From: Akkermansia muciniphila
GTDB taxonomy: Bacteria > Verrucomicrobiota > Verrucomicrobiia > Verrucomicrobiales > Akkermansiaceae
Direction of reading: 5' to 3'
Length of the DNA stretch: 64,000 nt
NCBI GenBank assembly: GCA_945879075.1
Contig: CAMCUY010000001.1
Location: forward strand, 1 to 64,000
Shown here: positions 33,188 to 42,257 of the stretch, piece by piece
How positions within the stretch are numbered: the first letter of the stretch is position 1
How the letters are laid out: each line of letters starts with the position of its first letter
Notes under the pieces: model-generated
What the model saw: the letters and a program-made list of their open reading frames with translations, nothing else
Database searches by the model: none
Told to the model about the DNA's origin: nothing
Program-made: the position numbers and the translations under genes

Positions 33188-34065
33188 GTGATCCCAATGA
33201 ACCGGTCCAGTCCGCGTCCGGCATGAAGCTCGCGGTGTTTCACCGGACAGTGTTCCACTATGGAATGCCGGTGACCCACAGTCTGAACACGCTGCATCTG
33301 GAGCCGCGGACGTTTCCCTATCAGAAGACGATCGGGGCTTTGATCCGGGTGATTCCGGCGACGCGCGTGCGGCGTTTCACCGATCTTTTTCAAAACATCA
33401 CGCACCACTTCGAGCTGCCGGGGGCGCATTCGAAGCTGGAGATCGAGAGCCGGATCAAGGTGTACAACCTGCCACTGGATATCTCCGCGGCGAGTCGCGC
33501 GGCGACTTTGGAGGCTTACGGCGATTCGTCGATCCGCGAGCAGATCTGGCCGTATTTGCAGGAAAGCCGGTGGGTTTCCCGGCATCCCGAAGTGTGGCGG
33601 CAGGCGGTGGATGTGACGGTTCCGTTTAAGGCGGTTTTTGATCAGGCGAACGCGCTGATGGAGTGGGTTTACCGGGAGTTTCGCTACGAATCCGGAGTGA
33701 CGAATGTGAACACTCATTTGGAAGAGGCCTTCCAGATGAGGCGCGGCGTTTGCCAGGATTTCACGCATGTGATGCTGGGCTTGTGTCGGGCGGTCGGAAT
33801 CCCGGCGCGCTATGCTTCCGGCTATTTATACAACGGGCCGCGCGACACGCTCGTCGGCGCGCAGGCTTCGCACGCCTGGGCCGAGGTCTATCTGCCCGCC
33901 GCAGGCTGGATCGGATTCGACCCGACGAACAACACGCTGGCGGACGAGCGCTACGTGAAGATTTCTGTGGGCCGCGACTACGAGGACGTGGCCCCGGTAC
34001 GTGGGAGCTACAGCGGCACCGGCCACTGCCGGATGGAAGTGCAGGTGGAGGTGGAGAAAATCTAA
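33184..34065 (+). CDS. Transglutaminase-like protein (copy 2 of the ATP-grasp cluster)
   Basis: Same architecture as the gene at 29742: an N-terminal beta domain (KLAVFHRTVFHYGMPVTHSL, then LEPRTFPYQKTIGALIRV) and a papain-like core with cysteine in RRGVCQDFTHVMLGLCRAVG (about residue 189), histidine in QASHAWAEVYLP and aspartate in IGFDPTNNTLADERY. Catalytic residues are intact. The start is either GTG 33184, which overlaps the alpha-E stop, or ATG 33223. The two transglutaminases share the layout but differ widely in sequence, so the duplication is old or one set was acquired separately. Confidence 0.88.
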   Translation: MSDPNEPVQSASGMKLAVFHRTVFHYGMPVTHSLNTLHLEPRTFPYQKTIGALIRVIPATRVRRFTDLFQNITHHFELPGAHSKLEIESRIKVYNLPLDISAASRAATLEAYGDSSIREQIWPYLQESRWVSRHPEVWRQAVDVTVPFKAVFDQANALMEWVYREFRYESGVTNVNTHLEEAFQMRRGVCQDFTHVMLGLCRAVGIPARYASGYLYNGPRDTLVGAQASHAWAEVYLPAAGWIGFDPTNNTLADERYVKISVGRDYEDVAPVRGSYSGTGHCRMEVQVEVEKI

Positions 34066-34398
34066 TCAGAACGGCTTGGCGAGGCCGAGCCACGCGGCGG
34101 TCACCGCGGCGGCGATGGACAGCGTCAGGACGATGGAGCCTGGCAGGACTTTGCGCTTGGCGAGGACGGGGGCGACGCCGAGGAAGAGCCACAGACCGAG
34201 TTTGATCATCCACCAGGATTGGCCCATCGGCGGCTTTTTCAGCATGGCGAAGCCGACGAGGAGAATGAGGACGAGCGAGATGCCGTGGAGCATGGAGGCT
34301 CCCTTTTTACCCGAGCCGCCTAGCAGCGTTGCTCCGAGCGAGCTGAACAGGGCGATGACGCCGGCGAGATGCAGTGTTTTGAGGATAACTGGGTCCAT
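34066..34398 (-). CDS. Small integral membrane protein, four predicted segments
   Basis: From ATG 34398 the protein is 110 aa, with four hydrophobic stretches: ILKTLHLAGVIALFSSLGAT, MLHGISLVLILLVGFAML, WWMIKLGLWLFLGVAPVLA and GSIVLTLSIAAAVTAAWLGL. There is no signal sequence beyond the first segment and no catalytic motif. The arrangement resembles small inner-membrane proteins of the SirB or CopD-like kind, but I do not recognise a specific family. It converges on the second transglutaminase gene, with stop codons adjacent. Confidence 0.7.
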   Translation of the reverse strand: MDPVILKTLHLAGVIALFSSLGATLLGGSGKKGASMLHGISLVLILLVGFAMLKKPPMGQSWWMIKLGLWLFLGVAPVLAKRKVLPGSIVLTLSIAAAVTAAWLGLAKPF

Positions 34399-34465
34399 GG
34401 GATGATTGAGCTGCCGGAGTCTCTCTACATCGGGCTCGGGATCAAGGAAGTTCGGGCTGCGGCTG

Positions 34466-35527
34466 TCACTTGAAGACAGCCAGCACCGCGCGGTGGTCCG
34501 AGGCTGTGTCCCAGTCCGCGTCGTCGATGATTTTCGCGGCGGGGAAATCGACGTCCTTGCGGAGTTCACGGGTCACCATGATGTAGTCGATGCGCGAGTA
34601 GATGTCATGCAGGGCCCAGTGGTAGGTCCACGCGTCGTGGCGCGAGTCTTTGGCGGGGATGGCAGTCAGATAGGTGGGATCGTTGTAATTTCCAGTGATG
34701 GTTTTGATCGTGGGGGTGGCGCGGGTGTCGTTGAGGTCCCCGTAAACGACGAGCCGGGCGTCCGCATTGGTTTTGAGAATGGACGTCACGTGACGGCGCA
34801 ACAAGCGGGCCTCGTTGAGGCGGATCGCTTCCTGATCGCCTTGTTCGCTGTCGCGCTTGGACTTGAGATGGGTTCCGATGAAGCGGTAGGATTTCCCGCG
34901 TGCCTGGATGGTCGCATCAAGAATTCCGCGGTTGATCGCGAAGGTTTGGCCGGCGAGTCGGTATTCGGTTTCGGCGGGCTTGGCGGTGGATGTAATCGGG
35001 AAACGTGAAAGTAGCCCGAGGTGGCGGGTGGGATCGGAGCCCCCGGTGTAATGGGAATGCGGAAGATTCAAGCCGGCGGCCTTGAGGTCTTCTTGGATTT
35101 CCGCGAGATCCGAGGCTTCGCCGATTTCACAGAGACCGATGACATCCGGCGTGTGGCGGGAGATGATTGCGACGACCGCCTGTTTTTCGCTCTCCGGCTT
35201 CGGGGTGCCTTTGAGGGCTTTCCGGTCAACGTAGCGATCCATCGTCAGCCAGTTCTCGACGTTGTAAGTGATGAAGCGGAGTCCGCTTGGGGAAACAGTT
35301 TCAGATGAAACCGAGACGGACTCGGAGGCGGCGGGGGCGTCGATTTCAACTGGAGTCGCTTCGTCGGGTTCCGGCGCGGTCGTTTGGGTTCTGGGCGCGT
35401 CCCAGGTCGGAGTGCCGGTTTTGCGATCGCAGGAAGAAGCCGCGAGCATCGTGACCACACAGAAAAAAGCCCCAAGAATCCTTGAGGCGTGATTTCCGAA
35501 CGAAGCGGCAAACTGGCGAAATCCCAT
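34466..35527 (-). CDS. Endonuclease/exonuclease/phosphatase family lipoprotein
   Basis: A lipoprotein signal (ILGAFFCVVTMLAASSC) and a Pro/Glu-rich linker precede an EEP fold: FITYNVENWL, TPDVIGLCEIGE (metal glutamate), SHYTGGSDPTRHLGLLSRFP, FIGTHLKSKRDSEQ, VVYGDLNDTRATPTIK and DTASDHRAVLAVF (catalytic D and H). The family covers nucleases and phosphodiesterases acting on DNA, phospholipids or sugar phosphates; an anchored periplasmic form suggests nutrient scavenging (inference). It lies 4 bp downstream of tatA, probably in one transcript, which may be coincidental. Confidence 0.85.
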   Translation of the reverse strand: MGFRQFAASFGNHASRILGAFFCVVTMLAASSCDRKTGTPTWDAPRTQTTAPEPDEATPVEIDAPAASESVSVSSETVSPSGLRFITYNVENWLTMDRYVDRKALKGTPKPESEKQAVVAIISRHTPDVIGLCEIGEASDLAEIQEDLKAAGLNLPHSHYTGGSDPTRHLGLLSRFPITSTAKPAETEYRLAGQTFAINRGILDATIQARGKSYRFIGTHLKSKRDSEQGDQEAIRLNEARLLRRHVTSILKTNADARLVVYGDLNDTRATPTIKTITGNYNDPTYLTAIPAKDSRHDAWTYHWALHDIYSRIDYIMVTRELRKDVDFPAAKIIDDADWDTASDHRAVLAVFK

Positions 35528-35531
35528 GCAA

Positions 35532-35744
35532 TCAGGATTCCCGGGGTTCTTTGCCCGGAACCTCCTTCACGCGGGTTTCGGTCTCGGAGCGGGTGATTTC
35601 GTGTTCGAAGTCTTCACGCGCTTTTTTGAATTCGCCCATGCTTTTGCCGATCCCGCGAGCGAGTTCGGGCAGCTTCTTGGCTCCGAAGAGCAATAAGATT
35701 ATGATGAAAATCACAACCATTTCCTGCATTCCAAATGATCCCAT
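35532..35744 (-). CDS. tatA: Sec-independent protein translocase TatA/E-type protein
   Basis: A 70-aa protein with a single N-terminal membrane helix (QEMVVIFIIILLLFGAKKLP) followed by the amphipathic helix ELARGIGKSMGEFKKAREDF, exactly the TatA/E pattern (FGxxKLPELARGxGKxxxxFKxA). TatA forms the pore-like assembly of the twin-arginine pathway that exports folded proteins. TatC is not in the window. The C-terminal tail is charged and variable as usual. Confidence 0.93.
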   Translation of the reverse strand: MGSFGMQEMVVIFIIILLLFGAKKLPELARGIGKSMGEFKKAREDFEHEITRSETETRVKEVPGKEPRES

Positions 35745-35826
35745 AATTTTAGTGTTGTTGTCGGGGGCAAAGTAGTCGCGTTCGATGCGGTTGCAATGCT
35801 TTTACCGCGAAACGGGGGAGGATCTT

Positions 35827-37461
35827 TCAGTGGCAGACCGGGCAGGTGTTCAGCGAGGTGAAAAAGTCGTTGCCCTTGTTGTCGACGAGGATGAACGCCG
35901 GGAAGTTTTCCACGGTGATTTTCCAGACCGCTTCCATGCCGAGTTCGGGGAATGCGACGACTTCCTGCGAGCGGATGTGCTCTTGGGCAAGCAACGCAGC
36001 GGGTCCGCCGGCCGAGCCGAGGTAGAAACCGCCGTGGCTCTGGCAGGCGGCGGTGACTTGTTTCGAGCGGTTGCCCTTGGCCAGCATGACCATCGAGCCG
36101 CCGTTGGCTTGGAAAAGATCGACGTAGCCGTCCATTCGCCCGGCGGTGGTCGGGCCGAAGGAGCCGGATGGCATGCCTGGCGGGGTTTTGGCCGGGCCGG
36201 CGTAGTAAACCGGGTATTTCCTGAAATATTCCGGGAGTTCGCCTGTTTCTTCGAGGATTTCCTTGAGCTTCGCGTGGGCGATGTCGCGGGCGACGATGAT
36301 GGTGCCGCTGAGCGCGAGTGCGGTGGTGACGGGGTATTTCGAGAGGGTTTTGAGGGTTTCCTCCATTCCGAGGTCGAGATCGATCGGCACCCCCTTGAAT
36401 TTCCAGTCGCGGAATTTCTCGGGGATGAAACGGCCGGGATTTTTCTCCAGCTTTTCGAGAAAAATTCCGTCCTTGGTGATTTTCGCCTTGGCTTGGCGGT
36501 CCGCCGAGCAGGAAACGCCGATGCCGACGGGGCACGAAGCGCCGTGACGCGGCAGGCGGATGACGCGGACGTCGAGCGCGAGGTACTTGCCGCCAAACTG
36601 GGCGCCGATCCCGACTTCGCGGGCCATGGCGAGCAGTTCGTTTTCCAGCTCGATGTCGCGGAAAGCCCGGCCATGCTCGTTGCCGGAGGTCGGCAGCTCG
36701 TCGTAATAATGGGTGGAGGCGAGCTTGACCGTCTTGAGGCAATTCTCCGCGGAGGTGCCGCCAATGACGAAGGCGAGATGATAAGGGGGGCAGGCGGCGG
36801 TGCCGAGCGATGCCATTTTTTCCAGGCAGAATTCCTTCAGCTGCTTCGGGTTGAGGAGAGCCTTGGTTTCCTGGTAGAGGAAGGTTTTGTTCGCCGAGCC
36901 GCCGCCTTTGCTGACGAAGAGGAATTTGTAGGCATCGCCCTCGGTGGCGTAGAGATCGATCTGCGCGGGGAGATTGGTCTTGGTGTTGACCTCGTCATAC
37001 ATCGTGAGCGGGGCGGTTTGCGAGTAGCGGAGGTTCTCCTTGGTATAGGTCTGGTAGATTCCTTTTGAGAGGAATTCCGCGTCGTCGCAGCCGGTCCAGA
37101 CTTGCTGGCCCTTCTTCCCGACGATGGTGGCGGTGCCGGTGTCCTGACAAAACGGCAGGATGCCGTGCGAGGCGATTTCCGCGTTTTTCAGCAACATCAG
37201 CGCGACCATGCGGTCGTTTTCCGAGGCTTTCGGGTCGTTGAGAATGGCTGCAACCTGTGAGAGGTGGGAGGCGCGGAGAGTGAAGTTGATGCCTTTGATC
37301 GCTTCGGCCGCCAGTAGCGTTAGTGCTTCCGGGGCGATCTTAAGCATCGGCTTGCCCTCGAATTCCGAGACCGAGACATGCTCCATGCTGATCAGTTCGT
37401 AGTCCGTGGTATCGGGACCGAGAGGGAAGGGATCTTGGTAGAAGAATGGTTTGTCGGACAT
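35827..37461 (-). CDS. fumA: Fumarate hydratase, class I (iron-sulfur type)
   Basis: The 544-aa single-chain class I fumarase contains both the alpha part ([60 protein letters not shown]) and the beta part ([40 protein letters not shown]). Cysteines in FCQDTG, ACPPYH and [12 protein letters not shown] can hold the 4Fe-4S cluster. It interconverts fumarate and malate in the TCA cycle. It is a single gene bordered by tatA and the toxin-antitoxin pair. The start at ATG 37461 gives the usual length. Confidence 0.93.
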   Translation of the reverse strand: MSDKPFFYQDPFPLGPDTTDYELISMEHVSVSEFEGKPMLKIAPEALTLLAAEAIKGINFTLRASHLSQVAAILNDPKASENDRMVALMLLKNAEIASHGILPFCQDTGTATIVGKKGQQVWTGCDDAEFLSKGIYQTYTKENLRYSQTAPLTMYDEVNTKTNLPAQIDLYATEGDAYKFLFVSKGGGSANKTFLYQETKALLNPKQLKEFCLEKMASLGTAACPPYHLAFVIGGTSAENCLKTVKLASTHYYDELPTSGNEHGRAFRDIELENELLAMAREVGIGAQFGGKYLALDVRVIRLPRHGASCPVGIGVSCSADRQAKAKITKDGIFLEKLEKNPGRFIPEKFRDWKFKGVPIDLDLGMEETLKTLSKYPVTTALALSGTIIVARDIAHAKLKEILEETGELPEYFRKYPVYYAGPAKTPPGMPSGSFGPTTAGRMDGYVDLFQANGGSMVMLAKGNRSKQVTAACQSHGGFYLGSAGGPAALLAQEHIRSQEVVAFPELGMEAVWKITVENFPAFILVDNKGNDFFTSLNTCPVCH

Positions 37462-37568
37462 GGCGTGTGGCTTTTTCTAAGCACGATGGGCTGGGGGAGC
37501 AACCGTTTCTCGAGTCGCCGCAATGAATGCATGGTGTATGGCGGAATCTGCTGTTTCCGCACGGCGAG

Positions 37569-37940
37569 TCACCCCCCGGTGAAGTTCACGCCCATTTCCT
37601 CGGAGATCGCCTTGAGGCGCAAATCGAAGGTCCAGAGCGGAATCTCGCCCAGCACCGCCGACGCGAGAATATTCGCGTCGTTCCACTGGATTCCACGGCC
37701 CCAGAGCCGTCGAGACTCCACCATCTGGCGGGTTTCGGAAAAACTGGCGATCGGCGGGCGGTTCAATTTCGCGAGATCGATCACCGTTTGCCGCCGGTCC
37801 TTCAAGGTTCCCATGGACAGCTCGCCCACGATGATCGGATGGCACCAGACTTCGCCGTCTTCCAGCATTGCCGCGAGCAGGGAATTCCGCTGTCGGAAAT
37901 GATGAATCCAGACGCAGGTATCTACGAGGATCGGTTTCAT
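37569..37940 (-). CDS. vapC: PIN-domain ribonuclease toxin, VapC family
   Basis: A 123-aa PIN domain with the four acidic residues in place: D7 in LVDTCVW, E40 in IIVGELSM, D88 in IQWNDANILAS and D106 in LWTFDLRL. VapC toxins cleave tRNA or rRNA when the antitoxin is lost. Its start overlaps the antitoxin gene end by 4 bp, typical of vapBC operons. It appears intact and likely functional. Confidence 0.9.
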   Translation of the reverse strand: MKPILVDTCVWIHHFRQRNSLLAAMLEDGEVWCHPIIVGELSMGTLKDRRQTVIDLAKLNRPPIASFSETRQMVESRRLWGRGIQWNDANILASAVLGEIPLWTFDLRLKAISEEMGVNFTGG

Positions 37941-38182
37941 TTTGGTTCGTCGGCGACTCTGGAGCTTGGAAATGTGGAATCCGAGTAATAGCTCACGCGG
38001 GAGTCCCGGGAAGCGATATCGAAGTCAGGCATAGTCCCGCCCAAGGCGGCGAGTCTGCGGGCGGCCATCCTTTTGACATAGGCGTCGAGGACGAAGTTCA
38101 GAAGCTTTGACTTTTCATCGATGCCACTGAAGTCTGCCGCTGCTGCGAGTAAATCGTCATCAATTGTTACGGTAGTTCTCAT
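37937..38182 (-). CDS. vapB: VapB-type antitoxin
   Basis: The N terminus MRTTVTIDDDLLAAAADFSG is the ribbon-helix-helix start of the VapB/DUF2191 antitoxins, followed by KSKLLNFVLDAYVKRMAARR, LAALGGTMPDF and a flexible C-terminal tail likely to bind the toxin. The ATG at 38182 is chosen over 38200 because homologues begin MRTTxxIDDxL. It precedes vapC and probably represses its own promoter in the AT-richer 38.18-38.28 kb region, which also contains the perfect palindrome AAAGGCCTTT (38254-38263). Confidence 0.85.
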   Translation of the reverse strand: MRTTVTIDDDLLAAAADFSGIDEKSKLLNFVLDAYVKRMAARRLAALGGTMPDFDIASRDSRVSYYSDSTFPSSRVADEPK

Positions 38183-38308
38183 GCCAAAAAGATGCATCAA
38201 AAGTGTATCGTTTTCAAGCTCATTTTTAGGTCATTTCAAAATTCGCTTTTAGCAAAGGCCTTTCAAGGCTTGCGGGACTGAGTGGGTAGCGGTAAACGCT
38301 CCCTTGCC

Positions 38309-39847
38309 ATGGACAAGAAACCTGTAGTGCTCATTATTCGCGACGGCTGGGGTGTGAATCCCGGAGGGAAAGAAACAGCAATCAAAGACGGCAACGCGAC
38401 CTTGTTGGCGAAGACCCCGTTTCACGAAGCGATGTTCAAAGCCTATCCGAAGGGTTTTCTCAGCGCCTCCGGTCTCGATGTGGGGCTGCCTCCCGGCCAA
38501 ATGGGAAACTCGGAGGTGGGCCACCTCAATCTCGGGGCCGGCCGGATCGTTTACCAGGATCTTACCCGCATTAACAAGGCGATCGACGAGAGGACACTCG
38601 CGACAAATCCGGTCTTCGTGGAAGCGCTGGAAAAAGCCAAGACCGGGCGGTTGCATTTCATCGGCCTCGTTTCCGACGGCGGCGTCCACAGCCACCAGGA
38701 CCAGCTCATCGCCATGGTGAAGCTGGCGAAAGTAGCAGGTGTGAACGACATTTTTATCCATGCGATCACCGACGGTCGCGACACTTCCCCGACGGGTGGC
38801 CAAGGCTATCTGGCGAAGGTCGAGGACGAAGCTGCGAAGAGCGGTGCCCATGTGGCCACGGTGATCGGCCGCTATTTCGCGATGGACCGCGACAAGCGCT
38901 GGGACCGCGTGAAGCTCGCCTGGGACGCCATCGTGTTAGGAAAAGGCGAGAAGCGCGATGTCCTCGCGAGCGAGGCCGTGGCCGACTACTACCGGATGGA
39001 CAAGACCGACGAGTTCATGCCGCCGATGATTTTCGCCGAAGCGGACACGCAGCGTGTTCGGGATGGTGATGTGGTCCTGTTTTTCAATTTCCGCTCCGAC
39101 CGTGCGCGCGAGCTTTCCGAGGCGTTTCTCTATCCGGATTTCGCCGGCTTCGATCGTCAGATCACTCCGAAGGTGCACTTCGTCACCTTGACTCAATACG
39201 ACGAGAAATACGGATGTCCGGAAATTTTCCCGCCGCAGACGCTCGATAATGTGTTGGGCAAGGTGGTCGCCGCTGCGGGTCGGAACCAGATGCGGATCGC
39301 TGAAACCGAGAAATACCCGCACGTCACTTACTTCTTCAACGGTGGCGAGGAAGCTCCTTACGACGGTGAAGACCGCGTGATCATCCCGTCGCCCAAGGAC
39401 GTGCCGACCTATGATTTCAAGCCGGAGATGAGCGCCCAGCAAGTGACGGACACCGTCGTTGCCAAGCTCAAGGACTACGACATGGTCATCCTGAATTTCG
39501 CCAACCCGGACATGGTGGGTCACACCGGCGTGGTCGAAGCCGCGATCAAGGCCTGCGAGGTGATCGACGCCGACGTGAAGGCGGTGGCCGAGGAAACCCT
39601 CCGCCTCGGCGGAAAGCTCCTCATCACCGCCGACCACGGGAACTGCGAATACATGCGCAATCCTGACGGCTCGCCTAACACCGCACATACCACCAACCTG
39701 GTGCACATCTTCTACGTCGCGGCCGATGCGGAGGATTACTCCGTGAAGGATGGCGTTCTGGCAGACGTCGCGCCGACCTTGCTGGAGATGCTCGGACTGC
39801 CCAAGCCCGGGGAAATGACCGGAACGAGCCTGCTGGTCAAAAGATAG
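38309..39847 (+). CDS. gpmI: 2,3-bisphosphoglycerate-independent phosphoglycerate mutase
   Basis: The enzyme interconverts 3- and 2-phosphoglycerate in glycolysis using a phosphoserine and two Mn ions. The N-terminal metal region VVLIIRDGWGVNPGG, active serine 68 in GQMGNSEVGHLNLGAGRIVY, FIHAITDGRDTSPTGGQGYL, VVLFFNFRSDRARELSEAFL, ADHGNCEYMRNPDGSPNTAH and TNLVHIFYV are all present. The ATG at 38309 gives 512 aa, the family norm. It is transcribed alone, divergent from vapBC and convergent with the metal ATPase gene. Confidence 0.95.
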   Translation: MDKKPVVLIIRDGWGVNPGGKETAIKDGNATLLAKTPFHEAMFKAYPKGFLSASGLDVGLPPGQMGNSEVGHLNLGAGRIVYQDLTRINKAIDERTLATNPVFVEALEKAKTGRLHFIGLVSDGGVHSHQDQLIAMVKLAKVAGVNDIFIHAITDGRDTSPTGGQGYLAKVEDEAAKSGAHVATVIGRYFAMDRDKRWDRVKLAWDAIVLGKGEKRDVLASEAVADYYRMDKTDEFMPPMIFAEADTQRVRDGDVVLFFNFRSDRARELSEAFLYPDFAGFDRQITPKVHFVTLTQYDEKYGCPEIFPPQTLDNVLGKVVAAAGRNQMRIAETEKYPHVTYFFNGGEEAPYDGEDRVIIPSPKDVPTYDFKPEMSAQQVTDTVVAKLKDYDMVILNFANPDMVGHTGVVEAAIKACEVIDADVKAVAEETLRLGGKLLITADHGNCEYMRNPDGSPNTAHTTNLVHIFYVAADAEDYSVKDGVLADVAPTLLEMLGLPKPGEMTGTSLLVKR

Positions 39848-39852
39848 GCGGG

Positions 39853-42219
39853 CTAGCGAATTGTCGCCCGGCCGATGAGCAGAAGGCGGAGGCCATTGAG
39901 GCAGACCAGCACGGTGCTGCCTTCGTGGCCGACTACGCCTAACGGTAGAGCGAGTGAGAAACCGAGTGCGGCGAAGATCAGCACGACGATCACGCCGCTG
40001 GCGAAAACGAGGTTCTGCAGCAGCACGCGTTTCGCCCGCCTCGCGTGGCCGACGAGCAGTGCGATGTTTTCCAGTCGGTCGCCCATCAGGACGACGTCAG
40101 CCGTCTCCATCGCGACATCGGTGCCGGCCGCGCCCATGGCCACGCCGATGTCGGACATAGCGAGTGCGGGAGCGTCGTTCACGCCGTCGCCGATCATCAT
40201 GACGGTGCCTTCTAACTTGAGCTCGCGGATGACTTTCAGTTTGTCTTCGGGCAGGAGCTCGGCGAAGACCTCGTCCACCTTGGCTTCGAGCGCGATGGCT
40301 TCCGCGACGAGCCGCTGGTCGCCGGTGAGCATGACGACCTTTTTCACCCCGAGGCGGTGCAAGTCTTCGCAAAGGCGGCGGGCGGCGGGGCGGATGGTGT
40401 CGGCCATGACGAGCACGGCTTGCGCGGTGACGGTGTCGCCCTCGCGGAGGCCGAGCCAGACGCAGGTTTTGCCCTTGGACTGGAGCGGTTGGGATTTTTC
40501 CAGAAGGGAGGCGGTGCCCTTCGCGTTGAGTTCCAGCAGCAGTCGCTCGCTGCCGATGAGGTAGCGTGCGGTCTCGATGGTGGCTTCCGCGCCTTTGCCG
40601 GCGGTGGATTGGAAATCGGAAGCTTCGGGCAGCGTGATGCCCAGATCCTCGGCGCTTTTGACAATCGCGTGGGCGAGGGGATGCTCGGACTTCGCTTCCA
40701 AGGCGGCGGCCGCGCGGAGGATGGCCGCGACGTGGGCGGGCAGGGGATTTCCGATCTCATGGATGCCGTCGGCGGTGACGATTTCAGTGAGCGACGGCTT
40801 GCCGACGGTGAGGGTTCCGGTTTTGTCGATGGCGACGATGTCGATTTTGGCGGCCCTTTCGAGATGGGAACCGCCTTTGATGAGAATTCCTCGTCGAGCA
40901 GCGCCGCCGATGGCTGATAGAACCGTGGCGGGCGTGCTGATCACCAGCGCGCAGGGCGAGGCGACGACCATGATCGTCATGGCCCGATAGAAAGCATGGG
41001 CGAATGACGCGCCTTGGAAAATGAAGGGCACTAGAAACACCAGGATCGTGAAACCGATGACTCCCATGGCGTAGTATTGCTCGGCTTTTTCGAGGAAGCG
41101 CTGGGTGCCGGATTTTTCCGCCTGGGCCTCGGCGACGAGCTTGACCATCCGCGCGAGGGCGGAGTCTTCCGAGCGCTTGGTGACCCTGAGCTCGACGCCG
41201 CCGCTCTGGTTGATCGTGCCGGCGAAGAGCGTGCTGCCGAGGGATTTCGAAACGGGCATGGATTCGCCGGTGAGCGAGGATTCGTCCACATTGGTGCTGC
41301 CTTCGGAAATGACTCCGTCCACCGGGATCTGCTCGCCGGGCCGGACGATGACGATTTCGCCGATTTCCAAGTCTTCAACCGCGACCTTGACCGTGCCCCC
41401 GTCGCGTTTGACCGTGGCTTCGCTGGGCCTGAGGGTGAGCAGGGACTCGATGGCTCTTTGCGTGCGCTCCAAGGCGTGGCGCTGAAGGACGTTGGAAAAA
41501 CTGAACAGGAAAAGCAGAAGCGCTCCCTCGAACGGGGCTCCAATGATGGCCGCGCCGAGGGCGGCGAGGACCATCAGCACGTCCACGTCGAGCACGCCTT
41601 CGCGAAGCGAGGCGATGGCGGAACGCACGCCTTTTTGTCCGGCGAAAATGTAGGCCGCAGCGTAGAGCGTGTGCGTGGCGGGTCCGATCCCCGTGGTTTT
41701 TTCGACGATCAATCCGGCGATTAGAAAAAGCAGGCCGAGGCCGCAGGAAATCTCCTCGTTGAGGTCGCCGGCGCGGATTTTTTGCATCAGCGAGCGAGTG
41801 TCCGCACGCCGGGATTCCAGCGGTTTGATGTCGGCACCGGTTTTCTTCAGGTCGTCGGCCATGCGTTCTTCCGGTTCGATGTCGGAATCGAAAGTGACTG
41901 ACAGGACCCTGCCGAGATAGGTCGCGTTGGCGCGCCTCACGCCGGGAATGCGGCCCACTCGCTTCTCCAGTTTCTGGGCGCAGGCCTCGCAGGCGTTTCC
42001 TTCCAAGCGGAACGTGTGTTTGCGGATCGCGGATTCGACGTGGGCGATGTGTTCCTTGAGCAGCGAACGCACTTCGGTTTCACTCAACAGCGCCGGATCG
42101 AAGTCCACCTTGACGACCGCGTGTTCCGGATCGGTTGATGCCCGGATGATGCCGCTGTGAGCGGTCAGATCCTGGTCGGCTTTTTCGACGACGGGTGACT
42201 TCGGAGGGGCGTCGTTCAT
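39853..42219 (-). CDS. P1B-type heavy-metal ATPase, probably P1B-4 (Co/Zn/Fe)
   Basis: A 788-aa heavy-metal P-type ATPase: phosphorylation motif DKTGTLTVGKP, nucleotide-site SEHPLAHAIVKSAE, hinge GDGVNDAPALAMSDIGVAMG. The membrane metal site reads SPCAL rather than CPC, and the last helix contains HEGSTVLVCLNGLRLL; SPC plus HEGxT is the P1B-4 signature, associated with cobalt, zinc or iron export. The N terminus is unusually long, with a ferredoxin-like stretch and a second HMA-type module with a CxxC (LEGNACEACAQKLEKRVGR), while P1B-4 pumps usually lack such domains. No metal regulator lies next to it. Confidence 0.85.
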   Translation of the reverse strand: MNDAPPKSPVVEKADQDLTAHSGIIRASTDPEHAVVKVDFDPALLSETEVRSLLKEHIAHVESAIRKHTFRLEGNACEACAQKLEKRVGRIPGVRRANATYLGRVLSVTFDSDIEPEERMADDLKKTGADIKPLESRRADTRSLMQKIRAGDLNEEISCGLGLLFLIAGLIVEKTTGIGPATHTLYAAAYIFAGQKGVRSAIASLREGVLDVDVLMVLAALGAAIIGAPFEGALLLFLFSFSNVLQRHALERTQRAIESLLTLRPSEATVKRDGGTVKVAVEDLEIGEIVIVRPGEQIPVDGVISEGSTNVDESSLTGESMPVSKSLGSTLFAGTINQSGGVELRVTKRSEDSALARMVKLVAEAQAEKSGTQRFLEKAEQYYAMGVIGFTILVFLVPFIFQGASFAHAFYRAMTIMVVASPCALVISTPATVLSAIGGAARRGILIKGGSHLERAAKIDIVAIDKTGTLTVGKPSLTEIVTADGIHEIGNPLPAHVAAILRAAAALEAKSEHPLAHAIVKSAEDLGITLPEASDFQSTAGKGAEATIETARYLIGSERLLLELNAKGTASLLEKSQPLQSKGKTCVWLGLREGDTVTAQAVLVMADTIRPAARRLCEDLHRLGVKKVVMLTGDQRLVAEAIALEAKVDEVFAELLPEDKLKVIRELKLEGTVMMIGDGVNDAPALAMSDIGVAMGAAGTDVAMETADVVLMGDRLENIALLVGHARRAKRVLLQNLVFASGVIVVLIFAALGFSLALPLGVVGHEGSTVLVCLNGLRLLLIGRATIR

Positions 42220-42257
42220 GTTTGGCAGAGTAGTTGGTTTGCAGCCTCAGCACCAGA

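Noticed and set aside
35785-37068. 427-aa plus-strand ORF opposite class I fumarase
   Set aside because: Antisense shadow; Gly/Ala/Val/Asp-rich with no start-site support and no family resemblance.
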